This document shows, piece after piece, positions 27,714 through 36,611 of a stretch of DNA of 64,000 nucleotides (position 1 is its first letter; every line of letters starts with the position of its first letter). The stretch comes from Flavobacteriaceae bacterium NBU2973. GTDB lineage: Bacteria; Bacteroidota; Bacteroidia; Flavobacteriales; Flavobacteriaceae. Where the stretch lies: positions 124,001 through 188,000 of the forward strand of contig JAOEIQ010000003.1 in NCBI GenBank assembly GCA_026162565.1. The letters are read 5' to 3'. A program made the translations under genes and the position numbers. Below the pieces are notes generated by a model that saw only the letters and a list, made by a program, of their open reading frames with translations, was not told the origin of the DNA and ran no database searches.

Positions 27714-30029
27714 CTATCCTATAACATCTAATTTAGCGAAACGCAATAAGAGTTTTTTAATGCCTCCTATTTCAAATTTAATTTCAGCTTTTTTATCTTG
27801 CCCAACGCCTTCAATTTTTAAGACTTCTCCTTTACCAAATCTTGAGTGCTCAACAATATTGCCTGCAACCAATTTACTATCAAACAAATTAGTATTACCT
27901 GAAGCAGCATTCACAGGTTTAATCTTACGCAATCGCTTTGCTTGTTCTGCAACTGGTCCTCTAGGAGGTGCACCACTTACTGGTTTTTTTAATCGCAGTT
28001 TACTTTTATCAACCTCGCCAAAAATATCGTTATCAATCATGGATTTATAACGATAGTTATCTTTAGGAGTAATATAATCAAGGTACCTATCATCTATTTC
28101 TTCAATAAAACGACTAGGCTCTGCATCGATTAGTTTTCCCCAACGATAGCGAGAAATCGTATAGGTTAAATAAGCTTGTTTTTCAGAACGCGTTAAGGCT
28201 ACATAGAATAAACGTCTCTCCTCTTCTAATTCACTACGTGTACTCATACTCATAGCACTCGGAAACAAATCTTCTTCCATACCAACGATATACACATAAG
28301 GAAACTCCAATCCTTTAGCAATATGAATTGTCATTAATGATACACGATCATCATCAGACGTATCTTTATCTAAATCTGTTGCTAAAGCAACATCTTCTAA
28401 AAATTCGGATAACGAACCATTAGCGTCTGCAATTTCTTTTTGGCCTTCAACAAAATCTTTAACACCATTCAATAACTCCTCAATATTCTGAACGCGAGTA
28501 ATACCTTCAGGTGTTCCGTCTTTTTTAAGCTCTGTGACTAAACCTGTTTTTTTAGTTACATGATCAACTACTTCAAAAGCAGAAGCAGTTTCATTTAAAA
28601 TCTGAAAGCTTTTAATCATTGTCACAAAATTTTGAAGCTTGGTCTTGGTTCCAGAATTAATATTAATCGATACTTGATCAATATTTGCCATGACTTCAAA
28701 AATACTTTTGTTGTATTCTTTTGAGGCAACAATAAGTTTATCGACTGTAGTTTGACCGATTCCACGAGCAGGATAATTGATAACACGCTTTAAACCTTCT
28801 TCATCTTTTGGGTTGATAATGAGTCTTAAATAGGCTAAAACGTCTTTAATTTCCTTTCGTTGATAAAAAGACAAACCTCCATAAATTCTATAAGGAATAT
28901 CACGTTTACGAAGTGCATCTTCTATAGATCTTGATTGGGCATTGGTTCTGTATAAAACTGCAAAATCACCATTTTTTAATTGGTGCTGCATCTTATTTTC
29001 AAAAATTGAACTTGCTACAAAACGTCCTTCTTCTGCATCAGTAATACTTCTATGTACTTTTACTTTATTGCCTTCTTCGTTAGCAGTCCAAACAACTTTA
29101 TCCAGTCTACTTTTATTCTTTTCTATTACAGAATTTGCAGCCTCAACAATATTTTTAGTAGATCGATAGTTTTGCTCAAGTCTATAGACTTTAGCATCTG
29201 CATAATCCTTCTGAAAGTTTAATATATTATTAATATTAGCACCTCTAAAAGCGTAAATACTCTGTGAATCATCACCAACTACACATATATTCTGAAAACG
29301 ATCTGCTAAAGCTCTAACAATCAAGTATTGTGAGTGATTGGTATCCTGATACTCATCCACCAAAATATAGCGAAAACGGTTTTGATATCTAGCTAATACA
29401 TCTGGAAAGCGATTTAATAATTCGTTAGTTCGGAGTAAGAGATCATCAAAATCCATAGCACCAGCTTTAAAACAACGATCTACATATTCTTTATAAATAT
29501 CTCCCATTCTTGGTCTGCGAGCCATAGCATCGGCTTCTACCAACTCTGGATTATTAAAATACGCTCTTACAGTGATTAAGCTATTTTTAAACGATGATAT
29601 TCTAGATCGAATTTGCTTGTACTTATAAATATCTTTATCCAACTGCATTTCTTTTATAATTGCAGCGATTAATCGATCGGAATCTTGTGTATCGTAAATT
29701 GTAAAATTACTTGGGTAACCAAGCTTATCACCTTCAATTCGTAAGATTTTAGCAAACACCGAATGAAACGTTCCCATCCATAGATTTTTGGCTTCATTAC
29801 CACCAACTATATCTGCAATACGTTTTTTCATTTCACGTGCAGCCTTATTAGTAAAGGTTAAAGCCAAAATATTAAAGGCATCAACACCTTGCGTCATTAA
29901 ATAAGCAATTCTAAAAGTCAGCACACGAGTTTTACCAGAGCCAGCTCCTGCAATAACCATTAGAGGACCATCCTTATGTAAGGTTGGCTCTCTTTGTGCA
30001 TCATTTAATTGGGCTAAATAGTGTTCCAA
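27714..30029 (-). CDS. UvrD/PcrA-type superfamily 1 DNA helicase
   Basis: TTG at 30027-30029 gives a 771-residue protein beginning MEHYLAQLNDAQREP, where family members normally begin. The frame is open further to another TTG at 30107, but those 26 residues are unlike the family. Motifs in order: GAGSGKT at 28-34, LALTFTNKAAREMKKR, LVDEYQDTN, the VVGDDSQSIYAFRGA segment, LEQNYRST, and VALTRSEKQAYLTY near the end. A C-terminal Tudor-like segment (VEHSRFGKGEVLKIEG) binds partners. It unwinds 3'-5' in repair and replication-conflict resolution. Confidence 0.93.
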   Translation of the reverse strand: MEHYLAQLNDAQREPTLHKDGPLMVIAGAGSGKTRVLTFRIAYLMTQGVDAFNILALTFTNKAAREMKKRIADIVGGNEAKNLWMGTFHSVFAKILRIEGDKLGYPSNFTIYDTQDSDRLIAAIIKEMQLDKDIYKYKQIRSRISSFKNSLITVRAYFNNPELVEADAMARRPRMGDIYKEYVDRCFKAGAMDFDDLLLRTNELLNRFPDVLARYQNRFRYILVDEYQDTNHSQYLIVRALADRFQNICVVGDDSQSIYAFRGANINNILNFQKDYADAKVYRLEQNYRSTKNIVEAANSVIEKNKSRLDKVVWTANEEGNKVKVHRSITDAEEGRFVASSIFENKMQHQLKNGDFAVLYRTNAQSRSIEDALRKRDIPYRIYGGLSFYQRKEIKDVLAYLRLIINPKDEEGLKRVINYPARGIGQTTVDKLIVASKEYNKSIFEVMANIDQVSININSGTKTKLQNFVTMIKSFQILNETASAFEVVDHVTKKTGLVTELKKDGTPEGITRVQNIEELLNGVKDFVEGQKEIADANGSLSEFLEDVALATDLDKDTSDDDRVSLMTIHIAKGLEFPYVYIVGMEEDLFPSAMSMSTRSELEEERRLFYVALTRSEKQAYLTYTISRYRWGKLIDAEPSRFIEEIDDRYLDYITPKDNYRYKSMIDNDIFGEVDKSKLRLKKPVSGAPPRGPVAEQAKRLRKIKPVNAASGNTNLFDSKLVAGNIVEHSRFGKGEVLKIEGVGQDKKAEIKFEIGGIKKLLLRFAKLDVIG

Positions 30030-30168
30030 AAGTCTTATCGTTTCAAAACGTGAAAATAACCAAAGTCCTGCTTTTATATAAGGGCTTTTATTAATAATTA
30101 TGAACAATTAAAACGAAAGCTTTTTTGTATTTAAAATTTAAATATCTTTAGCCTAAATATCCTTTTAA

Positions 30169-31440
30169 ATGAAAAAATTAATACTAGCTTCACTACTTGC
30201 TATCTCATTTAGTAGTTTTTCGCAACATGGTTTAGATCAAGAAATTTCAGATATAGAATCTAAAGTTATTGAATGGAGACGTCACTTCCATCAACATCCA
30301 GAACTATCCAACCGAGAATTTAAAACTGCTGAAAAAATTGCAGCTCATCTCCAATCTCTTGGTATGGAAGTACAAACTGGAATTGCTTACACAGGAGTAG
30401 TCGGTATACTAAAAGGAAATAATCCAGGAAAAGTATTAGCTCTACGTGCAGATATTGATGCATTACCAGTTACCGAACGTAACGATTTACCGTTTAAATC
30501 CAATGTGAAATCAACTTTTGATGGTAAAGATGTTGGAGTTATGCACGCTTGTGGTCATGATACTCATATAGCCATATTAATGGGAGTTGCAGAGGTGTTA
30601 TCTAAAAATAAAGATAAAATTAATGGAACGATAAAGTTTATTTTTCAACCTGCAGAAGAAGGTGCTCCTGAAGGCGAAGAAGGTGGAGCCGAATTAATGG
30701 TTAAAGAGGGTGTTTTAAAAAATCCTGATGTAGATGCTATTTTTGGTTTACATATTGGTTCAGGACAACCAATTGGAACTATCGCTTATAAATCTGGTGG
30801 CATCATGGCAGCATCGCAAAGTTTCAAAATTACTGTCAATGGTAAACAAACCCATGGATCAAGACCTTGGTCGGGAATAGACCCCATTATGATATCAGCA
30901 AAAATTATTGATGGTTTACAAACCATCATTAGCCGTGAATCTAATTTAACAACTGAAGGTGCTGTAATTACTGTTGGTAAAATAGATTCTGGAGTAAGAA
31001 GTAATATAATTCCTGAAAAAGCTGAAATGATAGGTACTATCAGAACTTTAGATTACGATATGCAAAAGCACATTAATAAACGTATGGAAGAAATGGTGCC
31101 TGCAATTGCAAAAGCTTATAGAGCTGAAGCTACTATTGAAATAGAAAAAGGCTATCCCATTACTTTTAATAATCCTGATTTAACGGCTAAAATGCTTCCA
31201 TCTCTCGAAACTGTAGCAGGAAAAGATCGTGTTTTTAATATTAAAGCTATTACTGGAGCTGAAGATTTTTCTTTTTTCCAAAAAGAGGTGCCAGGTTTAT
31301 ATTTCTTTTTAGGAGGCAAATCTCCAACAACAAATGAAGCCTTTCCGCATCATACACCAGACTTTATAATTGATGAAGCTGGAATGCTTTTAGGTGTAAA
31401 AGCTTTTGTTCAATTAAGTATTGACTACTTAAATAACTAA
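30169..31440 (+). CDS. Secreted M20-family amidohydrolase
   Basis: The 423-residue protein has a signal peptide ending near FSSFSQ, then the M20D amidohydrolase pattern: WRRHFHQHPELSNREF near 37, HACGHDTH near 125 (metal ligands), FQPAEEGAPEGEEGG near 161 and GAEDFSFFQ near 374. Related enzymes cleave N-acyl amino acids such as hippurate or indole-acetyl-amino acids. The signal peptide places this one in the periplasm or outside. The substrate is not determined. It is followed after 3 bp by the glutamate-synthase-like gene. Confidence 0.9.
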   Translation: MKKLILASLLAISFSSFSQHGLDQEISDIESKVIEWRRHFHQHPELSNREFKTAEKIAAHLQSLGMEVQTGIAYTGVVGILKGNNPGKVLALRADIDALPVTERNDLPFKSNVKSTFDGKDVGVMHACGHDTHIAILMGVAEVLSKNKDKINGTIKFIFQPAEEGAPEGEEGGAELMVKEGVLKNPDVDAIFGLHIGSGQPIGTIAYKSGGIMAASQSFKITVNGKQTHGSRPWSGIDPIMISAKIIDGLQTIISRESNLTTEGAVITVGKIDSGVRSNIIPEKAEMIGTIRTLDYDMQKHINKRMEEMVPAIAKAYRAEATIEIEKGYPITFNNPDLTAKMLPSLETVAGKDRVFNIKAITGAEDFSFFQKEVPGLYFFLGGKSPTTNEAFPHHTPDFIIDEAGMLLGVKAFVQLSIDYLNN

Positions 31441-31443
31441 ATA

Positions 31444-33006
31444 ATGACCACTTTTTTAGAATTTTTAAGTTCCATTTCTTGGTGGCTTTGGATTGTAATT
31501 GTTTTAGCAATAATTGCCTTTAGAGACATTCTACAAAAAAAGCATACCATCCAACATAACTATCCTATTGTAGGACACATTCGCTATTTATTTGAGAGTA
31601 TTGGACCAGAAATAAGGCAGTATTTTGTAGCTAACAATAGAGAGGAATTGCCATTTAACCGTATTGAGCGCAGTTGGATTTATGCCTCTGCAAAAAAAGA
31701 AAACAATTATGAAGGCTTTGGTACAGATAGAGACATCTATGCACACCAACATATTTTTATTAACAATGCTATGATGCCCTATGAAATTGATAACAATCAT
31801 CCAAACAGTATTGATCCCTCTTTTTTACCTTGTGCTAAAGTTATGGGAGCTTATAACAAACGTAAGCGACCGTACAGACCTGCTTCAATAATTAATATCT
31901 CTGCAATGAGTTTTGGTTCTTTATCTGCTAAAGCAGTTGAGTCTCTTAATAAAGGCGTGCAAATGTCTCAAGCTTATCATAATACTGGAGAAGGTGGTTT
32001 ATCGCCTTATCACAGCAATGGTGGCGATGTGGTGTTTCATTTTGGTACAGGTTATTTTGGTGTGAGAGCTGATGATGGAGGATTCTCAATGGAAAAAATG
32101 ACACAACTCGTTGAAGATAACCCTTTTATTCGTGCTATAGAAGTTAAGCTGTCTCAAGGTGCCAAACCTGGTAAAGGAGGCGTGTTACCTGGAAAAAAAA
32201 TAACACCAGAAATTGCCAAAATTAGAGGCGTAGAAGTTGGTAAAACCGTTTTATCTCCTCCTAATCATAAGGCCTTTTCCAATGTTCCTGAATTAGTAGA
32301 TTTTGTTGAATCTATTGCTGAAGCAACAGGTTTACCTGTAGGAATTAAAGCAGCTATAGGAAAATTAGATCAGTGGGAAGAGTTAGCCGATATCATGAAA
32401 ACAACAGGTAAAGGTCCTGATTTTATTGCTGTTGATGGTGGTGAAGGAGGAACAGGAGCTGCTCCACCTAGTTTTGCAGACCACGTAAGTTTACCTTGGG
32501 TTTATGGTTTTGGAGATTTGTATAAACTATTTCAGAAAAAAGGAATTGCAGATCGTGTAGTCTGGGTTGCTAGTGGTAAATTAGGTTTTCCTGCTAAAGC
32601 AGCTATGGCATTTTCTATGGGAGCAGATTGTATTAATGTTGCGAGAGAAGCTATGATGAGTATTGGTTGTATACAAGCTCAAATTTGCCATACCAACAAA
32701 TGTCCAACAGGAATTGCAACACAAAGTAAATGGTTACAAAATGGTATTGACCCAACTTTAAAATCAGTTCGTTTGGCACAATATTTTAAAACATTTAGAA
32801 AAGAGTTAATAGAAATTACGCATGCCGCAGGATATGAACATCCTTGCCAATTTAATATGAATGATGTTGAGGTTAATGTTGATGATCATAATTTATCAAA
32901 GGATTTAAGTAAAACGTACCAATATCAAAAAACAGAAGTTCCGTTTACAAGTATGCAAGATTTAAAAGATTGTATATATTTGGGAGGACAACAATCTAAA
33001 AACTAA
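31444..33006 (+). CDS. FMN-binding glutamate synthase family protein, membrane-anchored
   Basis: The 520-residue protein has one N-terminal transmembrane segment (about 10-26) and then a GltS-type FMN barrel: SAMSFGSLSAKAVESLNKG near 155, GEGGLSPYH near 178, IAVDGGEGGTGAAP near 330 and GCIQAQICHTNKCPTGIAT near 408 with Cys residues at the Fe-S position. Unlike true GltB it lacks the amidotransferase domain, as in other standalone family members. The physiological substrate is unknown. It sits in an M20-GltS-like-membrane-protein run. Confidence 0.9.
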   Translation: MTTFLEFLSSISWWLWIVIVLAIIAFRDILQKKHTIQHNYPIVGHIRYLFESIGPEIRQYFVANNREELPFNRIERSWIYASAKKENNYEGFGTDRDIYAHQHIFINNAMMPYEIDNNHPNSIDPSFLPCAKVMGAYNKRKRPYRPASIINISAMSFGSLSAKAVESLNKGVQMSQAYHNTGEGGLSPYHSNGGDVVFHFGTGYFGVRADDGGFSMEKMTQLVEDNPFIRAIEVKLSQGAKPGKGGVLPGKKITPEIAKIRGVEVGKTVLSPPNHKAFSNVPELVDFVESIAEATGLPVGIKAAIGKLDQWEELADIMKTTGKGPDFIAVDGGEGGTGAAPPSFADHVSLPWVYGFGDLYKLFQKKGIADRVVWVASGKLGFPAKAAMAFSMGADCINVAREAMMSIGCIQAQICHTNKCPTGIATQSKWLQNGIDPTLKSVRLAQYFKTFRKELIEITHAAGYEHPCQFNMNDVEVNVDDHNLSKDLSKTYQYQKTEVPFTSMQDLKDCIYLGGQQSKN

Positions 33007-33016
33007 ACCCTAAATC

Positions 33017-33538
33017 ATGGAAATAGAAAAAATATTTGAAGTACTTTTATATGCAGTTCCGTCTTTAATTACTGGAATGATCGCTTATTATTTTTTTAAA
33101 GAGCATACAAAAAATGAAGATGGTCGCAGACGCTTTTTATTACACAAAGATATGCAAGTACAATCCATGCCTTTACGTCTTCAAGCTTATGAAAGAATGG
33201 CTTTATTTCTAGAAAGGATTTCACCAAATAAATTAGTAGTTAGAGTAAGGCCAACATCTTCAAATAAAGAAGATTATGAATCCTTACTTGTAGCAAATAT
33301 AGAACAAGAATTTGAACACAATTTATCACAACAAATATATGTAAGTGATGAATGTTGGAATATTATAAACGCGGCAAAAAATGCCACAATTCAATTAATC
33401 AGAAAAGCAAGTTTATTAGAAAAAACTAATACAGCGAGTAAACTTCAAGAAGTTCTTTTAACGGAGATGATGGAGAAACGCGCTCCTAGTGACGCAGCAC
33501 TTTCTTATATTAAAAATGAAGTTGGCGAAATGTGGTAA
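33017..33538 (+). CDS. Conserved membrane-anchored protein of unknown function
   Basis: The 173-residue protein has one N-terminal hydrophobic segment (about 8-28), then EHTKNEDGRRRFLLHKDMQ and a helical cytoplasmic-looking domain (LRLQAYERMALFLERISP, then LVANIEQEFEHNLSQQIYVS). I know the pattern as a conserved flavobacterial protein without assigned function. It follows the glutamate-synthase-like gene by 10 bp. Its stop directly meets the stop of the convergent patatin gene. Confidence 0.75.
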   Translation: MEIEKIFEVLLYAVPSLITGMIAYYFFKEHTKNEDGRRRFLLHKDMQVQSMPLRLQAYERMALFLERISPNKLVVRVRPTSSNKEDYESLLVANIEQEFEHNLSQQIYVSDECWNIINAAKNATIQLIRKASLLEKTNTASKLQEVLLTEMMEKRAPSDAALSYIKNEVGEMW

Positions 33539-34453
33539 TTATTTATCCTTTAATTCACTCATTTTAGAGTTTTCATTTGATTTTTGCTTTGCATAATCAT
33601 AACCCTCTTGCCACCATTTAACCATTAAGCGTTTACTAAAGATTAATGAATTTTCAGTAAGCCTAGTTGGTGTATAATATAAATTTAACTGCACATCTTT
33701 AGTTTTAGCAGCTAGCTTACCAATAGTTATATCGTGTTTTTCCATCTGATCCATTAAATGACCAAAAAGACTTATCATCAACGAAAAAGGATTTTTACCT
33801 AAAACCTTTGTTCTTTGCATCTGTTCTGACTCTAATACTATAGCATCTACAATTGTTGCTCCTCGCTTGATAGCTTCACGTATTGGTATTACACAACCCA
33901 ATCCACCATCTGCATACTCGTAACCATCCACCTTTGCTAAAGACATAAACGGAATGTAGTTACACGATATCCAAATCCAATTGCAAAACTCTTCATACGT
34001 ACATTCATTTATAGACTTATACTCTACTCTATTTTTTGATAGATTAGACACTGTAACCACAACATCTTCTTTGGTTTTTCTAATTTTGTTATACTCTTCC
34101 TTTGTGAAATTTCGTCTAATATTACGCTTAAGCGCTTTACTCTCACCAAAAGTTCGCTTCATTCTAATAAACTGCCAGAGTGAATTAACAAAGTCTATAG
34201 ACACAAACTCTCGATCACCTTTTTTACGCTGAACAAAAGGACTCACACTAAAGATATCACCTTGCGTAACATTAGTAAAAATGTCATACACTTTGGATAT
34301 ATCATTAGTAGCTAAATGCGGAATTAATAAACTTCCTGTTGAAGTACCAAGAAACATATCATACTCACGCTTCTCAACCTCCATAAGATATTGAGCTACA
34401 CCTCCAGCAAAAGCTCCTTTGCTTCCTCCTCCAGATATTACTAATGCACGCAT
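33539..34453 (-). CDS. Patatin-like phospholipase
   Basis: The 304-residue protein has the patatin elements: the oxyanion loop GGGSKGAFAGG at 8-18, the nucleophile motif GTSTG with Ser38, and ADGGLG with Asp182 of the Ser-Asp dyad. There is no signal peptide, so it is probably an intracellular lipid acyl hydrolase. The substrate is unknown. The gene lies downstream of, but 79 bp away from, the M1 aminopeptidase gene on the same strand. Confidence 0.9.
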   Translation of the reverse strand: MRALVISGGGSKGAFAGGVAQYLMEVEKREYDMFLGTSTGSLLIPHLATNDISKVYDIFTNVTQGDIFSVSPFVQRKKGDREFVSIDFVNSLWQFIRMKRTFGESKALKRNIRRNFTKEEYNKIRKTKEDVVVTVSNLSKNRVEYKSINECTYEEFCNWIWISCNYIPFMSLAKVDGYEYADGGLGCVIPIREAIKRGATIVDAIVLESEQMQRTKVLGKNPFSLMISLFGHLMDQMEKHDITIGKLAAKTKDVQLNLYYTPTRLTENSLIFSKRLMVKWWQEGYDYAKQKSNENSKMSELKDK

Positions 34454-34532
34454 GATTTTGTTTTAGAAGTATAAATATGAAGAATCAAAACTTGTTATTC
34501 AAGTTTATTTGTTGAATCGTTAAAATTTTCTT

Positions 34533-36530
34533 CTAAAGCTTCTTTAAGATAGTTTTGTATTTAGGATTACTCTCAAGTAACTCAAGCATATTTTTTGAAA
34601 ACTTTTTTAATTGCCAATTATAATGAGTTGATGCTTGTTTTAAGTTCAGTAAAACTTCTTTACTAAATGCATCTAAATTTTGTAAATAATTAAATGCCAT
34701 CATTCTTACTTCAAAATTATTTTCAGAAGAGGTGAAAGATGATAACTCGTTTAATAACTGTAGTTTATCATTTTCTTTATAATCAGGTGTTAGTAATGAT
34801 AATGTTAACCAAAGCTGTCTTACATTTTTATTGTTAAACCCAATAATACTCTTGGTTTTATCTAAATATTTAGAGCGATCTTCAGGAAAATTAACCCAAA
34901 GATTTACCAAAGCATTTTCAATAGTTATGTACGATTTATCCTCTAACAACGTTTCATAATCCTTTTTTAACTCTTCAGGTATTTGCTTTAAGTGTTTTGC
35001 TATAGCTTGCCTGGTCTTTAAATCTTCTTGAAACACTTCTGAAGTCACCAAGCTAGGATTCTGCTTTATTAACTTTTCTTTGGCTTGATACGAAATTCCT
35101 GAAGTTAAATAGGTTTTACATTTAGATGAAAATGTTTCACAATCCACCATGAGATACTCTTGAATAAATGAAGAGATTTGCTTTAAGGCGCTTAAAGCCC
35201 TGTCTATTGGAAACACCTTGTCTTCTAACCAAACTTTAGTAAAAGCTTTTAAATCTTGCCCTGAAGCTAGCTCTGCTTCTTTTATAAAGTCTTCTGTTCT
35301 TACATTTCTAAACTTAAATTTCTTGAGGTAGTTTTTAACTGCATTTCTAAAAGCAACATCTCCAATTTTCTCGCGTAACATAAAAAGCGTCCATGCTCCT
35401 TTTTTATAGAAAGTCGTACTACTGGATTTGGGGTTTAATAATGAAGTGCCTTGACCTGCTCGTTCTTGATCCATCAATTCTTGAGTGTATTCATACAGTT
35501 GCCAATAAAAATAATTATCACCAAATGCCTTACGTTCAGCCAGTAATGCATAATAGGTAGCGAAACCTTCCTGCAACCAATGGTGTGTTCCAGACGTTTC
35601 TGTAACTAAATCTCCAAACCATTGGTGTGCCAGCTCATGTGCATTTACATTTACATAGTTTTTATCTACAAAAGACATCTCATCAATCACAAAGTCATCA
35701 GAAAAAATAGTAGCAGTGGTGTTTTCCATTCCTGCGTATAAAAAATCATGCACAGGAACTTGCTTATAGTTTTGCCAAGGATAGGGAACTCCTATTTCAG
35801 TTTCTAAAAAATCAAAAAGTTGTTTTGTGTAGCGATATGTTGGCTCTACCTTGAGAGAGTCTTCAGGATAATAATACATTTCTATAGGGATACCACTTTC
35901 TGAATGCTCAACAACTTTATCATACTTACCAATAACAACAGCCACCAAATAACTAGACATAGGATGATTCATGTCAAACTCCCAGAGATTATAACCAGAA
36001 CTCTCTCGTTTAGAAACCATTTTACCATTCGCTATCACTTGATAACCTTTAGGAGCAGCGTAGGTTATATCAAACTCCATTTTATCATTCATATCATCAA
36101 TACTAGGTAACCAATTACTGGTATACTTACCTTGCCCTTGAGTCCAAATTTGATTTGGTGCATCATCCTCCCAACCAACAAAATACATGGCTTTTTTTGG
36201 GGAAGCGAAAAAAATGAAGTTCAAAACATGACTATTTCCATCTTCAAAATCATTATAGATAATAAGCTTTTTACCGTCATTTTTATAATTCACTGATTTT
36301 CCATCAAGTGCGACATTTTTAAATCTCATATTTACAGCATCTAGATAAATTGAATCTGTTTGCTTGAGTATATCAAATTTCACTTCGTAAGAATTGTAAA
36401 CTGTACTATCAACATGTATTTGATTGAATAAAATAACAGCATTTACTTTTTTAAAATCCACATAATCTGTTTGCTGCGCTTGAATAAAGCCAAAAAACAA
36501 AATCGAAAAAATAGCTAGTAAATTTCTCAT
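34533..36530 (-). CDS. Secreted M1-family aminopeptidase
   Basis: The 665-residue protein has a signal peptide ending near FIQAQ. M1 motifs are intact: GMENTT at 267-272 for substrate recognition, HELAH at 298-302 with the third zinc ligand Glu321 in WLQEGFATYY. The C-terminal helical domain is short, as in periplasmic bacterial members. It removes N-terminal amino acids from peptides. The contrast with the degenerate M1-like region at 9793-12639 is notable. Confidence 0.92.
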   Translation of the reverse strand: MRNLLAIFSILFFGFIQAQQTDYVDFKKVNAVILFNQIHVDSTVYNSYEVKFDILKQTDSIYLDAVNMRFKNVALDGKSVNYKNDGKKLIIYNDFEDGNSHVLNFIFFASPKKAMYFVGWEDDAPNQIWTQGQGKYTSNWLPSIDDMNDKMEFDITYAAPKGYQVIANGKMVSKRESSGYNLWEFDMNHPMSSYLVAVVIGKYDKVVEHSESGIPIEMYYYPEDSLKVEPTYRYTKQLFDFLETEIGVPYPWQNYKQVPVHDFLYAGMENTTATIFSDDFVIDEMSFVDKNYVNVNAHELAHQWFGDLVTETSGTHHWLQEGFATYYALLAERKAFGDNYFYWQLYEYTQELMDQERAGQGTSLLNPKSSSTTFYKKGAWTLFMLREKIGDVAFRNAVKNYLKKFKFRNVRTEDFIKEAELASGQDLKAFTKVWLEDKVFPIDRALSALKQISSFIQEYLMVDCETFSSKCKTYLTSGISYQAKEKLIKQNPSLVTSEVFQEDLKTRQAIAKHLKQIPEELKKDYETLLEDKSYITIENALVNLWVNFPEDRSKYLDKTKSIIGFNNKNVRQLWLTLSLLTPDYKENDKLQLLNELSSFTSSENNFEVRMMAFNYLQNLDAFSKEVLLNLKQASTHYNWQLKKFSKNMLELLESNPKYKTILKKL

Positions 36531-36611
36531 GTATAGATTATAACAACGATTAAGCCAAAATAGTATTTTTTATGATTTTATGCTTTGACTTAAATGCTTA
36601 AATTCGCTTTT

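Noticed and set aside
27664-28050. Plus-strand frame over the helicase C-terminus
   Set aside because: Opposite-strand shadow of two clear genes.
30030-30107. Longer N-terminus of the UvrD-type helicase
   Set aside because: Also a TTG start, and the 26 residues do not resemble the family N-terminus.
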